From Thiogranum sp. (GTDB taxonomy: Bacteria > Pseudomonadota > Gammaproteobacteria > DSM-19610): a stretch of DNA of 64,000 nt. The notes under the pieces were generated by a model. It was given only the letters and a program-made list of their open reading frames with translations, searched no databases and was not told where the DNA came from. This document shows positions 25,504 to 34,677 of the stretch, one piece after another (position 1 is the first letter of the stretch; each line of letters opens with the position of its first letter). The position numbers and the translations under genes were made by a program. The stretch lies in NCBI GenBank assembly GCA_030148805.1, contig JASBSS010000017.1, positions 26,951 through 90,950 of the forward strand, read 5' to 3'.

Positions 25504-26507
25504 CGCGTCGCTCCGAAGGCCTGCTCCAGCAGCGCGGAGTTCAGCGCGCCGGCGTGGAAACTGCGCCCCGAGTCGAGGCACGAGACGGTCACGGCGGCCG
25601 GGCTGAACAGCAGCGGGTCGATCTGGAAGAAATCGCAATGATAGTCGGTGAAGATATCGCTGAAGGGTTTACCGTAATCCCGCGAACCGCTGCTGGGCAG
25701 GGCCCGGGCGAGATCGGCGGCCTCGGCGTCGCTGCCGGAGACGAACAACTGCACCTGCCCGCCATAAAGGATCGCGTCGTTGGTACGCCCCATGGCGGTG
25801 ATGAAATCCGGCGCCGGCGGCGGCAAGGGCGCGCTGCCGAGACCGTCGACGATCTGGGTCAGGGGAAAACCGAGACTGTGCGCCTTGTGCAGCGCGACCT
25901 CGAGTACGCGCGCCACCACCTGGACCACACCGGCGAGGCTGCGCGTGGGCGTCAGGATCAAGGTGAGCGCGTCGCTGTCGATGCCGCAATCGGCGGCGAT
26001 TTTCGCCGCCAGTTCCGGCGGCGGAAACCTGTCGACTTCGAGCACCAGACAGCCCGCCTGGCTCTGGTCGACGTAACCGAGCTCGGAAAAAAGAACCTCC
26101 TTGCGCGCCAACGCGCGCGCCGGTCCCGAACCCATGGCGTGATAGGCTTCTCTCCCCTCCCCCAGCGACAGACTCCAGCCCGCGTATTGACTGGCCAGGC
26201 AAGCGATCACCGGGTCGCAACTGCGCACATTCAGGCGCCACGGCCAGGTGGGCGTGCTGTGATCGCACTCAAGGCTGACCTCGCCCAGCCCGCCCATGCA
26301 GATTTCCGCGATGCGCAGCCCGCCGCTGAGGCCGCCCGGGGTATCGATGCCGGCGTCGATGACCGTGCAGCCGTTCGCCAGACGCCGGTTGGTGAAGCGC
26401 AGTCGGGAAGCCTCTGCTTTCAACCGCTTGAGCAGTCGATTGGCCGCCGCGTTGACACTATGGCCAGACGCCTCCTGGGTCGTGTCCTGGCGCCGGCTTA
26501 TTGGCAT
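25500..26507 (-). CDS. mch: Methenyltetrahydromethanopterin cyclohydrolase
   Basis: A 335-aa enzyme that hydrolyses methenyl-H4MPT+ to formyl-H4MPT. Typical blocks are CTVIDAGIDTPGGLSGGL, CMGGLGEVSL, CDPVIACLASQYAGW and AMGSGPARALARKE. The start is ATG 26507, overlapping the preceding ATP-grasp gene by 10 nt. Cytosolic step between MtdB and the Fhc complex. Confidence 0.96.
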   Translation of the reverse strand: MPISRRQDTTQEASGHSVNAAANRLLKRLKAEASRLRFTNRRLANGCTVIDAGIDTPGGLSGGLRIAEICMGGLGEVSLECDHSTPTWPWRLNVRSCDPVIACLASQYAGWSLSLGEGREAYHAMGSGPARALARKEVLFSELGYVDQSQAGCLVLEVDRFPPPELAAKIAADCGIDSDALTLILTPTRSLAGVVQVVARVLEVALHKAHSLGFPLTQIVDGLGSAPLPPPAPDFITAMGRTNDAILYGGQVQLFVSGSDAEAADLARALPSSGSRDYGKPFSDIFTDYHCDFFQIDPLLFSPAAVTVSCLDSGRSFHAGALNSALLEQAFGATR

Positions 26508-27664
26508 GCCTGCACCCGTTCGCCCCCAGCGCCCGCGCCGCTGGCCTGTTGTTCCAGCGCCATCGCCTGGCGCAGGCTCTGCGCCTGTTTCAGCAGCCGC
26601 CAGCGTAAACTGCCGGCGCTGCCGCCACTGGCGTGCAGCGTGCACAGCGGTTCGCCGGGCCCGATGTGGCTGCCGGCGGCCGGCAGGTCGCTGCACCCGG
26701 GCGGCCAGGCGAAGCCCGCCGGTACGCGCAGCGGCGCGGTGGCGTAGACCGGCATGTGCGCCCGTCTAAACGAGACGGGCGCCAGCTGGGGCAGGCGGCG
26801 GCCGCGACACCCCTGCAAGTGGGCGGCGAACAGACCGGGGCCGGGAGCGGCCTGGTACAACTCCAGCGTGGCGGTCGGCCGGGCGTTGAGTTCCAGCACC
26901 TGAAAGCCCTCGCCGCTGACCACCAGATCCAGGCCGTTGAGGCCGCGCAGACCCCACCACTGCACGAGTTCGTGAATCGCCAGGCGGACTTCCTCGAACA
27001 TCGCCGCCCCCAGCGGGTATCGGGAGACCGCGCCGCCGTAGAGATAGGGTTGCTGACGGGTGGCGAAGGCGCGCCACTGCTCACTGACACCGAGCACCGT
27101 GCTGTCGCGGCCGTTGCCGAGAAACGCCACCGAGACGACGTCGCCGTGCAGCTGCTGTTGGAAATAATCGCCCGCCGCCGCTGGCGAGCGCGCCGCTCTG
27201 ACCTGCGCCCCGCCGCAGGAGCCGGCGCGCTTGAGCAGCCACCCGTCCGGGTTCGGCGGCGGCGCGAAGCTCACCCGCGGATGCGCTATGCCCAACCTGT
27301 CGAGCACGGCAAAGAAGTTGCGCGGGTCGCACACGCGTGCCAGGGTCTCGGGGTCGTTGCCCAACAGGGCGCGACCCCGGGCGAGCGCGGCCAGCGTCTG
27401 CGGACAGGCCTCGAAACCGGCGCCGTAGACCAGTCCGGCGCAACGACGCGGCGGCACCAGTCGCTGGGCCGCCGCGAGCAGGCGCTCGGCGTCGAAACCC
27501 GCGCTGCTCGACCCCACCCGTGCCCAGCCGCTGGCCCAGCGGCGCGTGTCCTGATCAGCGAACACATCCACGGCCGCGGCGGCAAAGCCGCAGCGCTGCG
27601 CGGAGTGTGCCAGGGCGCGCGCCGAGAGCGCGGCGATCAGCAGTTTCTTATGGCTTCGCCACAT
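26498..27664 (-). CDS. ATP-grasp domain protein of H4MPT clusters
   Basis: A 388-aa protein. The N-terminal ~90 residues are Rossmann-like (LLIAALSARALAHSA); an ATP-grasp core follows (WLLKRAGSCGGAQV, GLNGLDLVV, VLELNARPTATLE). The C-terminal ~90 residues include a biotinyl-like loop (GSHIGPGEPLCTLHASG). The family is a conserved but unassigned part of bacterial H4MPT clusters. Start ATG 27664 overlaps the mtdB end by 17 nt. It is one of three ATP-grasp enzymes in the cluster. Confidence 0.8.
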   Translation of the reverse strand: MWRSHKKLLIAALSARALAHSAQRCGFAAAAVDVFADQDTRRWASGWARVGSSSAGFDAERLLAAAQRLVPPRRCAGLVYGAGFEACPQTLAALARGRALLGNDPETLARVCDPRNFFAVLDRLGIAHPRVSFAPPPNPDGWLLKRAGSCGGAQVRAARSPAAAGDYFQQQLHGDVVSVAFLGNGRDSTVLGVSEQWRAFATRQQPYLYGGAVSRYPLGAAMFEEVRLAIHELVQWWGLRGLNGLDLVVSGEGFQVLELNARPTATLELYQAAPGPGLFAAHLQGCRGRRLPQLAPVSFRRAHMPVYATAPLRVPAGFAWPPGCSDLPAAGSHIGPGEPLCTLHASGGSAGSLRWRLLKQAQSLRQAMALEQQASGAGAGGERVQACQ

Positions 27665-28553
27665 AGTCCTGCGCCGTCGCGAATGCCCGCTGAAAGTCCA
27701 CGTACAACGGTGACTGCGCCTCCAGCATGTCGCTGAGCAGTCGGTGTTGCACCTGGTACTTGAGGTTGCCCACGGCGAGCGCGCCGATGCCGACGGCACC
27801 CGGCACGGCCGTCAGCGGTTCACCATCGTCATGGCATTCGATCCCCTCGATTCCCAGGGGCGGCACCGCGTTGAGATCGCCGGCCACCTTCAGGTCAGTC
27901 GCGCTGGCGAGCTGAGCGGCCGACAACACTTGGACCCCAGCCGTGGCGGTGGCAAAGATAATGTCGGCGCGGGCTAGCAATTCCCGCTTGCGCGCATCGC
28001 TGCTGCCGTCGGCCGCTTCGAGTTCCACCGCGTAACGCTGACGACACAGGCGCGCGGTTTCCAGGGGGTGTTCTCTTCCCTTGTGGCCGACCAGACAGAC
28101 CTCGGCACCGGCGCGCGCGGCCAGCACGGAGGCGGCCACGCCGACCGGACCGGTACCGCCGAAGACCATCACGCGCAGACCCTGCAACGCACAGCCGTGC
28201 ACGCGCGCCAGCTGGCGTTCCACCGAGGCCACCAGCGCCGCCGCGGTGGTGAACGCACCACTGGGATCGGCGAACACGGAGACCTCGAACGGCGGCACCA
28301 TGGCCGCGCGTGCCGCCGCGAGCATATCCAGCGCCAGAGAGATGTCGCGCCCGCCGATGTACAAACCGGTGCGCCGAACGCCTTTCGGCCCGCGGGAGAA
28401 TATCGCGTCCTGTACCAACGCCGGCACGTCGTCAAGTTGCACGCCGGTATAGGGCGTGACGCTATGCCATCCGGCGTCGCAAGCCATGTTGACATCGAAC
28501 GGGCTGACGTGTTTTTCCGGTGTCAACAGATGCAGCAGGTAGGGCCGGCTCAT
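27648..28553 (-). CDS. mtdB: NAD(P)-dependent methylenetetrahydromethanopterin dehydrogenase
   Basis: A 301-aa Rossmann-fold enzyme oxidising methylene-H4MPT to methenyl-H4MPT. Diagnostic stretches: LLTPEKHVSPFDVNMACDAGW near the start, VMVFGGTGPVGVAASVLAARAGAEV (nucleotide site), DLNAVPPLGIEGIE. Start ATG 28553 overlaps the mptG stop (ATGA). Second gene of the leftward sigma-54 operon. Confidence 0.95.
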   Translation of the reverse strand: MSRPYLLHLLTPEKHVSPFDVNMACDAGWHSVTPYTGVQLDDVPALVQDAIFSRGPKGVRRTGLYIGGRDISLALDMLAAARAAMVPPFEVSVFADPSGAFTTAAALVASVERQLARVHGCALQGLRVMVFGGTGPVGVAASVLAARAGAEVCLVGHKGREHPLETARLCRQRYAVELEAADGSSDARKRELLARADIIFATATAGVQVLSAAQLASATDLKVAGDLNAVPPLGIEGIECHDDGEPLTAVPGAVGIGALAVGNLKYQVQHRLLSDMLEAQSPLYVDFQRAFATAQDYVAKP

Positions 28554-29596
28554 GCATAGGTCCTCGGGTGCACGTTCTGCCGCGCGCCGGCCACGGATCT
28601 GTTGGCCGTCGTGGCGAGAGTGATGCGGCCGCCATGATTGCGCGCGCCGACCGTCTCGAAGTGCAGGTTGGGACGCTCGGCGAAGCGCCGTTGCAAGGCC
28701 GCCGACAAGGCTTGTGCTCGGTCTTCGTCGGGCAGCAGGGCAAAGCCGGTCGGTCCCCAGGAACTCTGGCCGATGCCCGTCACCCCCTGCGCCCGCAGCC
28801 AATCCAGGGCCGCGGCCACCGCGGGGCTGGCAAAACGCCCGGACTGAGCCGGGGCGAAATAATCCCCCACCACTTGTTGCAGCTCGCCGATGGCGGCGCT
28901 GAAGCCGGCGAAATCCGCCTCCGCCAGCGCCGGCAACGCCTGCATCAGCACCAGCCGGCACAGCGCGGCGGCGCCGGCGGCGGGAAACGGGGCCAGCGCG
29001 CGAAAGGCCGACGACTCCCGCTGGCCGTGAATGCCGTTGGCGGCGCGGTCGAACACCAGCAGGAAACGCCAGGCTGTCGGAAAATCCCGCCGCAGCAACA
29101 ACGGCGGGGGCTGCGCGGACTCACCGCGTCCGCCATCGAGCAGAAAGCCGCCGCCGTCGAAGGCACCGATGCCGATCCCGGAACGTCTGCCGCGCCCGGT
29201 CAGCGTCGCCAGCTCGCGGCTATCGAGTTCGAGACCGTAAAGGCGCGCCAGGCCGCCGGCCACCGCCAGTGCCAGCTGGGTACCCGAGCCCAGGCCCGCG
29301 TGATCGGGAATGGCCCGGGGGATCGCGATATCGACGCCGCTGGGCAAGCCGAGCGTTTCGCTCAGCGACGCGGCAACGGCCAGGGTGCGCGCCACCGCGT
29401 GCCGGGGACCGGTGACCTTCAGCGTCCTCGCCGGAGCCAGGGTCAGTTGGGTGGAGAGCGTGTCCAGCGTTACGCCGAGGCTGCCGAAACGGCGCCCGAG
29501 ACCGCCGTTCAGGTCGATGAATCCCAGATGTAGACGGGCCGGCGCCTCGACGCTGACAGAGGTGCACACCGGCTGCTTGATTGGCTGAACGACCAT
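28550..29596 (-). CDS. mptG: Beta-ribofuranosylaminobenzene 5'-phosphate synthase
   Basis: A 348-aa GHMP-kinase-fold enzyme catalysing the committed step of methanopterin synthesis from 4-hydroxybenzoate or 4-aminobenzoate and PRPP. Blocks: VEAPARLHLGFIDLNG at the start, PDHAGLGSGTQLALA (phosphate loop), GRGRRSGIGIGAFDGGGFLLDG. The start is ambiguous. ATG 29596 lies almost on the predicted sigma-54 transcription start (~29598), which would make it leaderless; GTG 29569 would leave a 29-nt leader but has a poor ribosome-binding site. First gene of mptG-mtdB-ATPgrasp-mch-rimK-mdcB-fae. Confidence 0.92.
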   Translation of the reverse strand: MVVQPIKQPVCTSVSVEAPARLHLGFIDLNGGLGRRFGSLGVTLDTLSTQLTLAPARTLKVTGPRHAVARTLAVAASLSETLGLPSGVDIAIPRAIPDHAGLGSGTQLALAVAGGLARLYGLELDSRELATLTGRGRRSGIGIGAFDGGGFLLDGGRGESAQPPPLLLRRDFPTAWRFLLVFDRAANGIHGQRESSAFRALAPFPAAGAAALCRLVLMQALPALAEADFAGFSAAIGELQQVVGDYFAPAQSGRFASPAVAAALDWLRAQGVTGIGQSSWGPTGFALLPDEDRAQALSAALQRRFAERPNLHFETVGARNHGGRITLATTANRSVAGARQNVHPRTYA

Positions 29597-29608
29597 GGAC
29601 TGGGCATT

Positions 29609-29624
29609 TGCAACTGGCATGCCA
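29609..29624 (-). promoter_or_regulatory. Sigma-54 promoter for the mptG-mtdB-mch-fae operon
   Basis: Minus strand TGGCAT-GCCAG-TTGCA, with GG and GC exactly ten bases apart, a near-consensus -24/-12 site. Predicted transcription start is about 29598. Confidence 0.85.
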
Positions 29625-29674
29625 GCCGCGCAAAGGCCACTTTCCGGCGGAAATCCGCGCGCGTGCGCAACGGG

Positions 29675-29739
29675 CTGTGACAGCGATGACACACAGTGTC
29701 CTCACTGCTGCGTACCAGGCTGACAGGCAACTGTGACAG
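29675..29739. promoter_or_regulatory. Candidate enhancer region between divergent sigma-54 promoters
   Basis: Contains CTGTGACAG twice (29675-29683 and 29731-29739, 56 bp apart) and the palindrome GACAC-ACA-GTGTC at 29688-29700. It is placed 65-160 bp from both divergent sigma-54 promoters, the usual distance for activator sites. The rest of the 344-nt gap 29597-29940 has no gene. Confidence 0.5.
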
Positions 29740-29834
29740 TCGCTGTTCCGTCCGTTCGCGGACGATGCCGATCACCCGGAGTGCCGCCGAGGTTGGCAGC
29801 GATATCGCGGGTATCAACGTCATCGGCCTAGGGT

Positions 29835-29850
29835 TGGCACGATCCCTGCT
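29835..29850 (+). promoter_or_regulatory. Sigma-54 promoter for fhcBADC
   Basis: TGGCAC-GATCC-CTGCT, a full TGGCAC -24 box with GC at the correct ten-base spacing. Predicted start is about 29861, giving an 80-nt leader before fhcB. Confidence 0.85.
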
Positions 29851-29940
29851 CCCGCTGGGAGGGTATCGCCACGGCCCGCGCCGCCGAGCGCGGGCACGCC
29901 GGCACACTCAGGCGCATTGACAGCAACAAGAAGCCAGCCC

Positions 29941-31224
29941 ATGAACCGACAATCCACCGCCGAGCCGTTACAGGATATCGTCTGTCCCTTTTGCGGGCTG
30001 TGCTGCGATGACCTGTCTGTCACCCGCGCGGGACAGGAGCTGGTGATCGACACCCCCTGCCCGCGCGCGCGCGCGGGATTCGCCGCGCCCGGCGCCGACG
30101 CCGCGAACGGCACCGATGCGCTACCCCAGATCGCGGGCACGCCCTGCACGCTGGATGACGCCGTCGCCTACGCCGCCCAGTTGTTGGGCGCCGCCCACCA
30201 ACCCCTGTTCGCCGGCCTGGGCACCGACGTGGCCGGCGTGCGGGCCTTGTTGCGGCTCGCGGATCGTTGCGGCGCCAGCTTCGACCACATGAACAGTACC
30301 GCCATGCTGCGCAACCTGCTGGTCTTGCAAGACAGCGGCTGGATGACGACCACGCTGGGCGAAGCGCGCAACCGGGCCGACGTGTTGCTGCTGTTCGGCG
30401 GCGGCGTCGAACGCAGCGCCCCGCGTTTCTACGAGCGACTGTTCGGCGCCGGCGAGACCTTGTTCGGCCGCCCGCGCAGGGCGCGCGAACTGATCATTGT
30501 CGGCGAGGGCGAGGCGCGCCCCCCGGTCGAGGAGTCGGTGCGCACGACGCGGCTGCACTGCGACACCCGCCGCCTGGGTGAGGTCGCCATGGCCCTCCGC
30601 GCCTTGCAGCGGGGCGCGCACCTGCACCCGAGCGGCGTCGCGGGCATTGCCCTGGAACCACTGCGGGCGGTGTTGGATCGGTTGCGATCGGCCGACTATG
30701 GGGTGATCGCGTGGACGGCGGCCGAGCTGGATTTCCCTCACGCCGAACTCGCCGTCCAGGCTTTTTGTGAACTGGCCACGGCACTCAATGAGACCACCCG
30801 CTGCGCCGCGCTGATGCCCGGCGGGGACAATGCCGAGCATACCCTCGCCCAGGTGGCGACCTGGCAGACCGGCTACCCCACGCGCGCCAGTCTTGCCGCC
30901 GCCAGACCCGATTTCGATCCCATCCGCCATGACAGCGCCCGCCTGCTGCGCGAGGCGGAGGCCGACGTCCTGCTGTGGGTGTCGGCCTTTGACCGCCACC
31001 GCACACCGCCACCGTGCCAGGTTCCCGCCATTGTGCTCGGCCGCCACGGGATGCGCCCGGCCTCGCCGCCCGCGGTCTTCATCCCGGTGGGAACACCCGG
31101 CATCGATCACCCCGGCCACGTCTTCCGTTGCGACGGCGTCACCGCGCTGCCACTGCGGGCGCTGCGCCACAGCGTACTGCCGCCGGTCAGCGACACGCTG
31201 CAGGCCGTGCTCGCCGCCCTCTGA
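29941..31224 (+). CDS. fhcB: Formyltransferase/hydrolase complex subunit B
   Basis: A 427-aa homologue of formylmethanofuran dehydrogenase subunit B. It has the N-terminal cysteine cluster IVCPFCGLCCDDL and a molybdopterin-enzyme-like body, but in bacteria this subunit is not a dehydrogenase. With FhcA, C and D it converts formyl-H4MPT to formate through methanofuran. ATG 29941 is chosen over the frame's earlier start (29917) because homologues begin near this point. First gene of fhcBADC. Confidence 0.93.
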   Translation: MNRQSTAEPLQDIVCPFCGLCCDDLSVTRAGQELVIDTPCPRARAGFAAPGADAANGTDALPQIAGTPCTLDDAVAYAAQLLGAAHQPLFAGLGTDVAGVRALLRLADRCGASFDHMNSTAMLRNLLVLQDSGWMTTTLGEARNRADVLLLFGGGVERSAPRFYERLFGAGETLFGRPRRARELIIVGEGEARPPVEESVRTTRLHCDTRRLGEVAMALRALQRGAHLHPSGVAGIALEPLRAVLDRLRSADYGVIAWTAAELDFPHAELAVQAFCELATALNETTRCAALMPGGDNAEHTLAQVATWQTGYPTRASLAAARPDFDPIRHDSARLLREAEADVLLWVSAFDRHRTPPPCQVPAIVLGRHGMRPASPPAVFIPVGTPGIDHPGHVFRCDGVTALPLRALRHSVLPPVSDTLQAVLAAL

Positions 31225-31238
31225 TCCGGTAAACCCAG

Positions 31239-32909
31239 ATGCTCATCAAACTCACAGCCGGCACTATCTACGACCCCGCCAACGGCGTCGACGGCGAAGT
31301 CCGCGACCTCTATATCCGCGACGGGCGCATTGTCGCGCCGCCCGCCGAGACCGAGCGGGTCAGCGTCGAGTACGATCTGCGGGGCAAGGTCGTCATGGCG
31401 GGCGCCATCGACCTGCACACCCACATCGGCGGCGGCAAGGTCAACCTGGCGCGCGGTCTGCTGCCGGAGTTCTGCCGCGACGCTCACTACGCGCGCGGCG
31501 AGCTGACGCGTTCGGGTTGCGGCCTGGCGACGCCTTCAACGCTGGTGACCGGCTATCGTTACGCGCAAATGGGCTATACCGCGGCCTTCGAGCCGGCGGT
31601 GCTGCCCGTCAACGCCCGCCAGGCGCACATGGAGATGGCCGATACGCCAATCCTCGACACCGGCGGCTACGCCATGCTCGGCAACGACGACTTTCTGCTG
31701 CGCCTGCTGCGCGAGGGCGCCGCCCAGCCGCTGATCAACGACTATGTCGCCTGGGTGTTGCACGCCACCCAGTGCCTGGGCATCAAGGTCGTCAACCCGG
31801 GTGGCATCAATGCCTTCAAGTTCAACGCCCGGGCCCTTGACGTGGACGAGCCCAACCCCTACTACGAAGTCACCCCGCGCAGCATCGTCAACCGCCTGGC
31901 GCGCGCCCTGCACGAACTGGGCGTGGCGCATCCGCTGCATGTGCACGCCAGCAACCTCGGGGTGCCGGGCAACTTCCGCAGCACCCTCAAGACCATGGGT
32001 GCCGCCGACGGCCTGCCTTTGCACCTGACGCATATTCAATTTCACAGCTACGGCACCGAAGGCGAGCGCGGGTTCTCCTCGGCGGCCGCGGAAATCGCCG
32101 AAGCCATCAACGCCAATGCCAACATCAGCGCCGATGTCGGTCAGATCATGTTCGGCCAGACGGTGACGATTTCCGGCGACACCATGCACCAATACAACAA
32201 CCGCCGTCACGCCCACCCGCGCAAATGGGTCTGTAGCGACATTGAATGCGAGGCCGGTTGCGGCGTGGTGCCTTTCCGTTACCGCGACCGCAACTTCGTC
32301 AATGCCATGCAGTGGGCCATCGGGCTGGAGATCTTTCTCATGGTCGACGACCCGTGGCGGGTGTTTCTCACCACCGACCACCCCAACGGCGCGCCTTTCA
32401 CCAGCTACCCTCACCTCATCCGCCTGCTGATGGATCGCAGCTTCCGTGAGGACATGCTGCGCCAGGTCCACCCGCAGGCCGCCGCGCACAGCCGTCTGTC
32501 GGGGCTGACCCGGGAGTACTCGCTCTATGAGCTGGCGATCATGACGCGCGCCGGGCCGGCGCGGATCCTCGGCCTCAGGGACCGCGGCCATCTCGCGGCC
32601 GGCGCCTTTGCCGATATCGCTGTCTACACCGACCAACCCGACCGGGAACAGATGTTCGCCCGCCCCGCCTATGTGTTCAAGAACGGCGAACTGGTCGTGC
32701 GCGAGGGCGAGATCTGCGCGCTAACCCGCGGTGGCACCCACGCGGTGAAACCGGAGTTCGACCGCGGCATCGAGAAACGGCTGCGGCGCTATTTCGAGCG
32801 CTACCATACCATCAGGCTGAACAACTACCGCATCAGCGACGACGAGATGGCCGAGGGCATCGGCAGCCCGATCATCGCCGCCAAGTGCGCGCCGCGGGTG
32901 GACGCGTGA
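31239..32909 (+). CDS. fhcA: Formyltransferase/hydrolase complex subunit A
   Basis: A 556-aa amidohydrolase-fold subunit with the metal-binding HTHIGGGKVN and the downstream IDLHTH and CSDIECEAGCG blocks of FmdA/FhcA. It hydrolyses formylmethanofuran to formate and methanofuran. Fourteen nt after fhcB; its TGA overlaps the GTG start of fhcD. Confidence 0.96.
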   Translation: MLIKLTAGTIYDPANGVDGEVRDLYIRDGRIVAPPAETERVSVEYDLRGKVVMAGAIDLHTHIGGGKVNLARGLLPEFCRDAHYARGELTRSGCGLATPSTLVTGYRYAQMGYTAAFEPAVLPVNARQAHMEMADTPILDTGGYAMLGNDDFLLRLLREGAAQPLINDYVAWVLHATQCLGIKVVNPGGINAFKFNARALDVDEPNPYYEVTPRSIVNRLARALHELGVAHPLHVHASNLGVPGNFRSTLKTMGAADGLPLHLTHIQFHSYGTEGERGFSSAAAEIAEAINANANISADVGQIMFGQTVTISGDTMHQYNNRRHAHPRKWVCSDIECEAGCGVVPFRYRDRNFVNAMQWAIGLEIFLMVDDPWRVFLTTDHPNGAPFTSYPHLIRLLMDRSFREDMLRQVHPQAAAHSRLSGLTREYSLYELAIMTRAGPARILGLRDRGHLAAGAFADIAVYTDQPDREQMFARPAYVFKNGELVVREGEICALTRGGTHAVKPEFDRGIEKRLRRYFERYHTIRLNNYRISDDEMAEGIGSPIIAAKCAPRVDA

Positions 32910-33802
32910 ATCGCCACGGCATCGTGATCGAGGATACCTTTGCCGAGGCCTTCGGCATGCAGGCCACGCGAGTGATCATCACCGCGCCGGAGCCGCGCTG
33001 GGCCCGCGAGGCCGCCGTCTCGATGACCGGCTTCGCCACGTCGGTCATCGGCTGCGGCGTGGAGGCCGGCATTGAAACCGAACTCGCCCCCGAGGCCACC
33101 CCGGACGGACGCCCCGGCGTCTCGGTGCTGCTGTTCGGCATGTCCACCAAGGCGATCGGCAAGCAGCTGGAGAAGCGCGTCGGACAGTGCGTGCTGACCT
33201 CGCCGGGCAGCGCCGTGTACGCCGGCATGTCGGCGGGCGAGCGCGTGGATCTGGGGAGGAAGCTGCGCTACTTCGGCGACGGCCATCAGATCTCCAAACT
33301 CATCGGCGCCAGACGCTACTGGCGCCTGCCGGTGATGGATGGCGAATTCATCTGCGAGGAATCCACCGCTTGCACCGCCGCGGTGGGCGGCGGGAATTTT
33401 CTCGTCCTGGCACGCTCGCAGCGCCAGGCCCTGCGTGCCTGCGAACGCGCCGTGGCGGCGATGCGCCGGCTGGAGAATGTCATCCTGCCGTTTCCCGGCG
33501 GCATCGTGCGCTCCGGCTCCAAGGTCGGCTCCAAGTACCCGGCGCTGCCGGCGTCGACCAATCATCTTTACTGTCCGACCCTGCGCGGCGTGACGGACTC
33601 GCGGCTCGCCCCGGAGATCGGCGCGGTACTGGAAATCGTGGTCAACGGACTGAGCGACGAAGACGTGCGCCGGGCACTGCGGGTGGGGATCGAATCGGCC
33701 TGCGCCGCGGGCCGCGAGAGCGGGGTCGAGCGCATCTCCGCCGGCAACTACGGCGGCAAGCTGGGCAAGTTCCACTTCCCGCTGCACGAGGTCATGGCAT
33801 GA
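32906..33802 (+). CDS. fhcD: Formylmethanofuran:H4MPT formyltransferase, subunit D
   Basis: A 298-aa Ftr/FhcD enzyme that transfers the formyl group from formyl-H4MPT to methanofuran. Blocks: GIVIEDTFAEAFGM, CVLTSPGSAVYAGM, YWRLPVMDGEF, RISAGNYGGKLGKFHF (ends as ERISAGNYGGKLGKFHFPLHE). GTG start at 32906 overlaps the fhcA stop; the frame also has an earlier GTG at 32885. Overlaps fhcC by ATGA. Confidence 0.96.
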   Translation: MNRHGIVIEDTFAEAFGMQATRVIITAPEPRWAREAAVSMTGFATSVIGCGVEAGIETELAPEATPDGRPGVSVLLFGMSTKAIGKQLEKRVGQCVLTSPGSAVYAGMSAGERVDLGRKLRYFGDGHQISKLIGARRYWRLPVMDGEFICEESTACTAAVGGGNFLVLARSQRQALRACERAVAAMRRLENVILPFPGGIVRSGSKVGSKYPALPASTNHLYCPTLRGVTDSRLAPEIGAVLEIVVNGLSDEDVRRALRVGIESACAAGRESGVERISAGNYGGKLGKFHFPLHEVMA

Positions 33803-34614
33803 GCCCCATGGTCGTGACGCTGCGCGATCCGCCGGCCCGGCGCATCGATCTGTCGCCGCTCTCGCCCCAGCGCCTGCAACATCTGCGGCGCGAGGCGATC
33901 GGGCGCATCCCGCTGCAGTGCGGCAACCGGCGCTATCTGCTGAGAGATCTTTTCACCCTCGAAGGCGATGACCCGGGCACGCTGGTCATCCGCAACACCG
34001 GCGCCATTCTCGACGGCATCGGCGCGTTCATGCGCGCTGGCCGCATTCGCGTGGAGGGCGACGCCGGTGACTACGTGGGTCTGGGCATGGCCGGTGGCAG
34101 CATCGACGTGCACGGCGATTGCGGCCACTGGCTGGGCAGCGCCATGACGGCCGGTCGTATCCGCGTCGACGGCGACTGCGGCGATTTCGCCGGCGGGGCC
34201 CGCCCCGGGGAGCGGCGCGGCATGGCAGGCGGCACCCTGGTGATACGTGGCCGCGCCGGCGACCGCCTGGGCGAGCGTATGCGTCGCGGACAGATCCTGG
34301 TCACCGGCAGCGTGGGCGACTACTGCGGCGCGCGCATGCTCGCGGGCACCATTGCCGTCATGGGCCAGGTCGGCGTGGCGCCCGGTTACGGCATGCATCG
34401 CGGTACCCTGCTGCTGCGACAGCCCGCGACGCTGACCGCGACATTCGCCGACTGCGGCGTCCACGAGCTGGACTATCTGCGACTGCTGTTCGCCGCCTGG
34501 CGCGAACTGGGCCACGGCGGCAGCGCTTTCGCCGACGCCGGCGTGCGCGCGCGGCGCTACGTCGGCGATCTGGCCACGGGAGGCCAGGGCGAGTTGCTCG
34601 TGCCGCCCGACTAG
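33799..34614 (+). CDS. fhcC: Formyltransferase/hydrolase complex subunit C
   Basis: A 271-aa beta-helix subunit with repeated G-D-G/G-x-G turns (AGRIRVEGDAGDYVGLGMAG, GDCGHWLGSAMTAGRI, GSVGDYCGARMLAGTI), as in FmdC and the C-terminal domain of glutamate synthase. It organises the Fhc complex and holds the swinging polyglutamyl arm of methanofuran in structures of the bacterial enzyme. Converges on the mauG-like gene 63 nt away. Confidence 0.94.
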   Translation: MSPMVVTLRDPPARRIDLSPLSPQRLQHLRREAIGRIPLQCGNRRYLLRDLFTLEGDDPGTLVIRNTGAILDGIGAFMRAGRIRVEGDAGDYVGLGMAGGSIDVHGDCGHWLGSAMTAGRIRVDGDCGDFAGGARPGERRGMAGGTLVIRGRAGDRLGERMRRGQILVTGSVGDYCGARMLAGTIAVMGQVGVAPGYGMHRGTLLLRQPATLTATFADCGVHELDYLRLLFAAWRELGHGGSAFADAGVRARRYVGDLATGGQGELLVPPD

Positions 34615-34677
34615 GCAACGCCGGCGATAGCGCCATCACGCTTTCGCCCCCTCGCCCAGCGCCGCGTGCAGTCGTTC

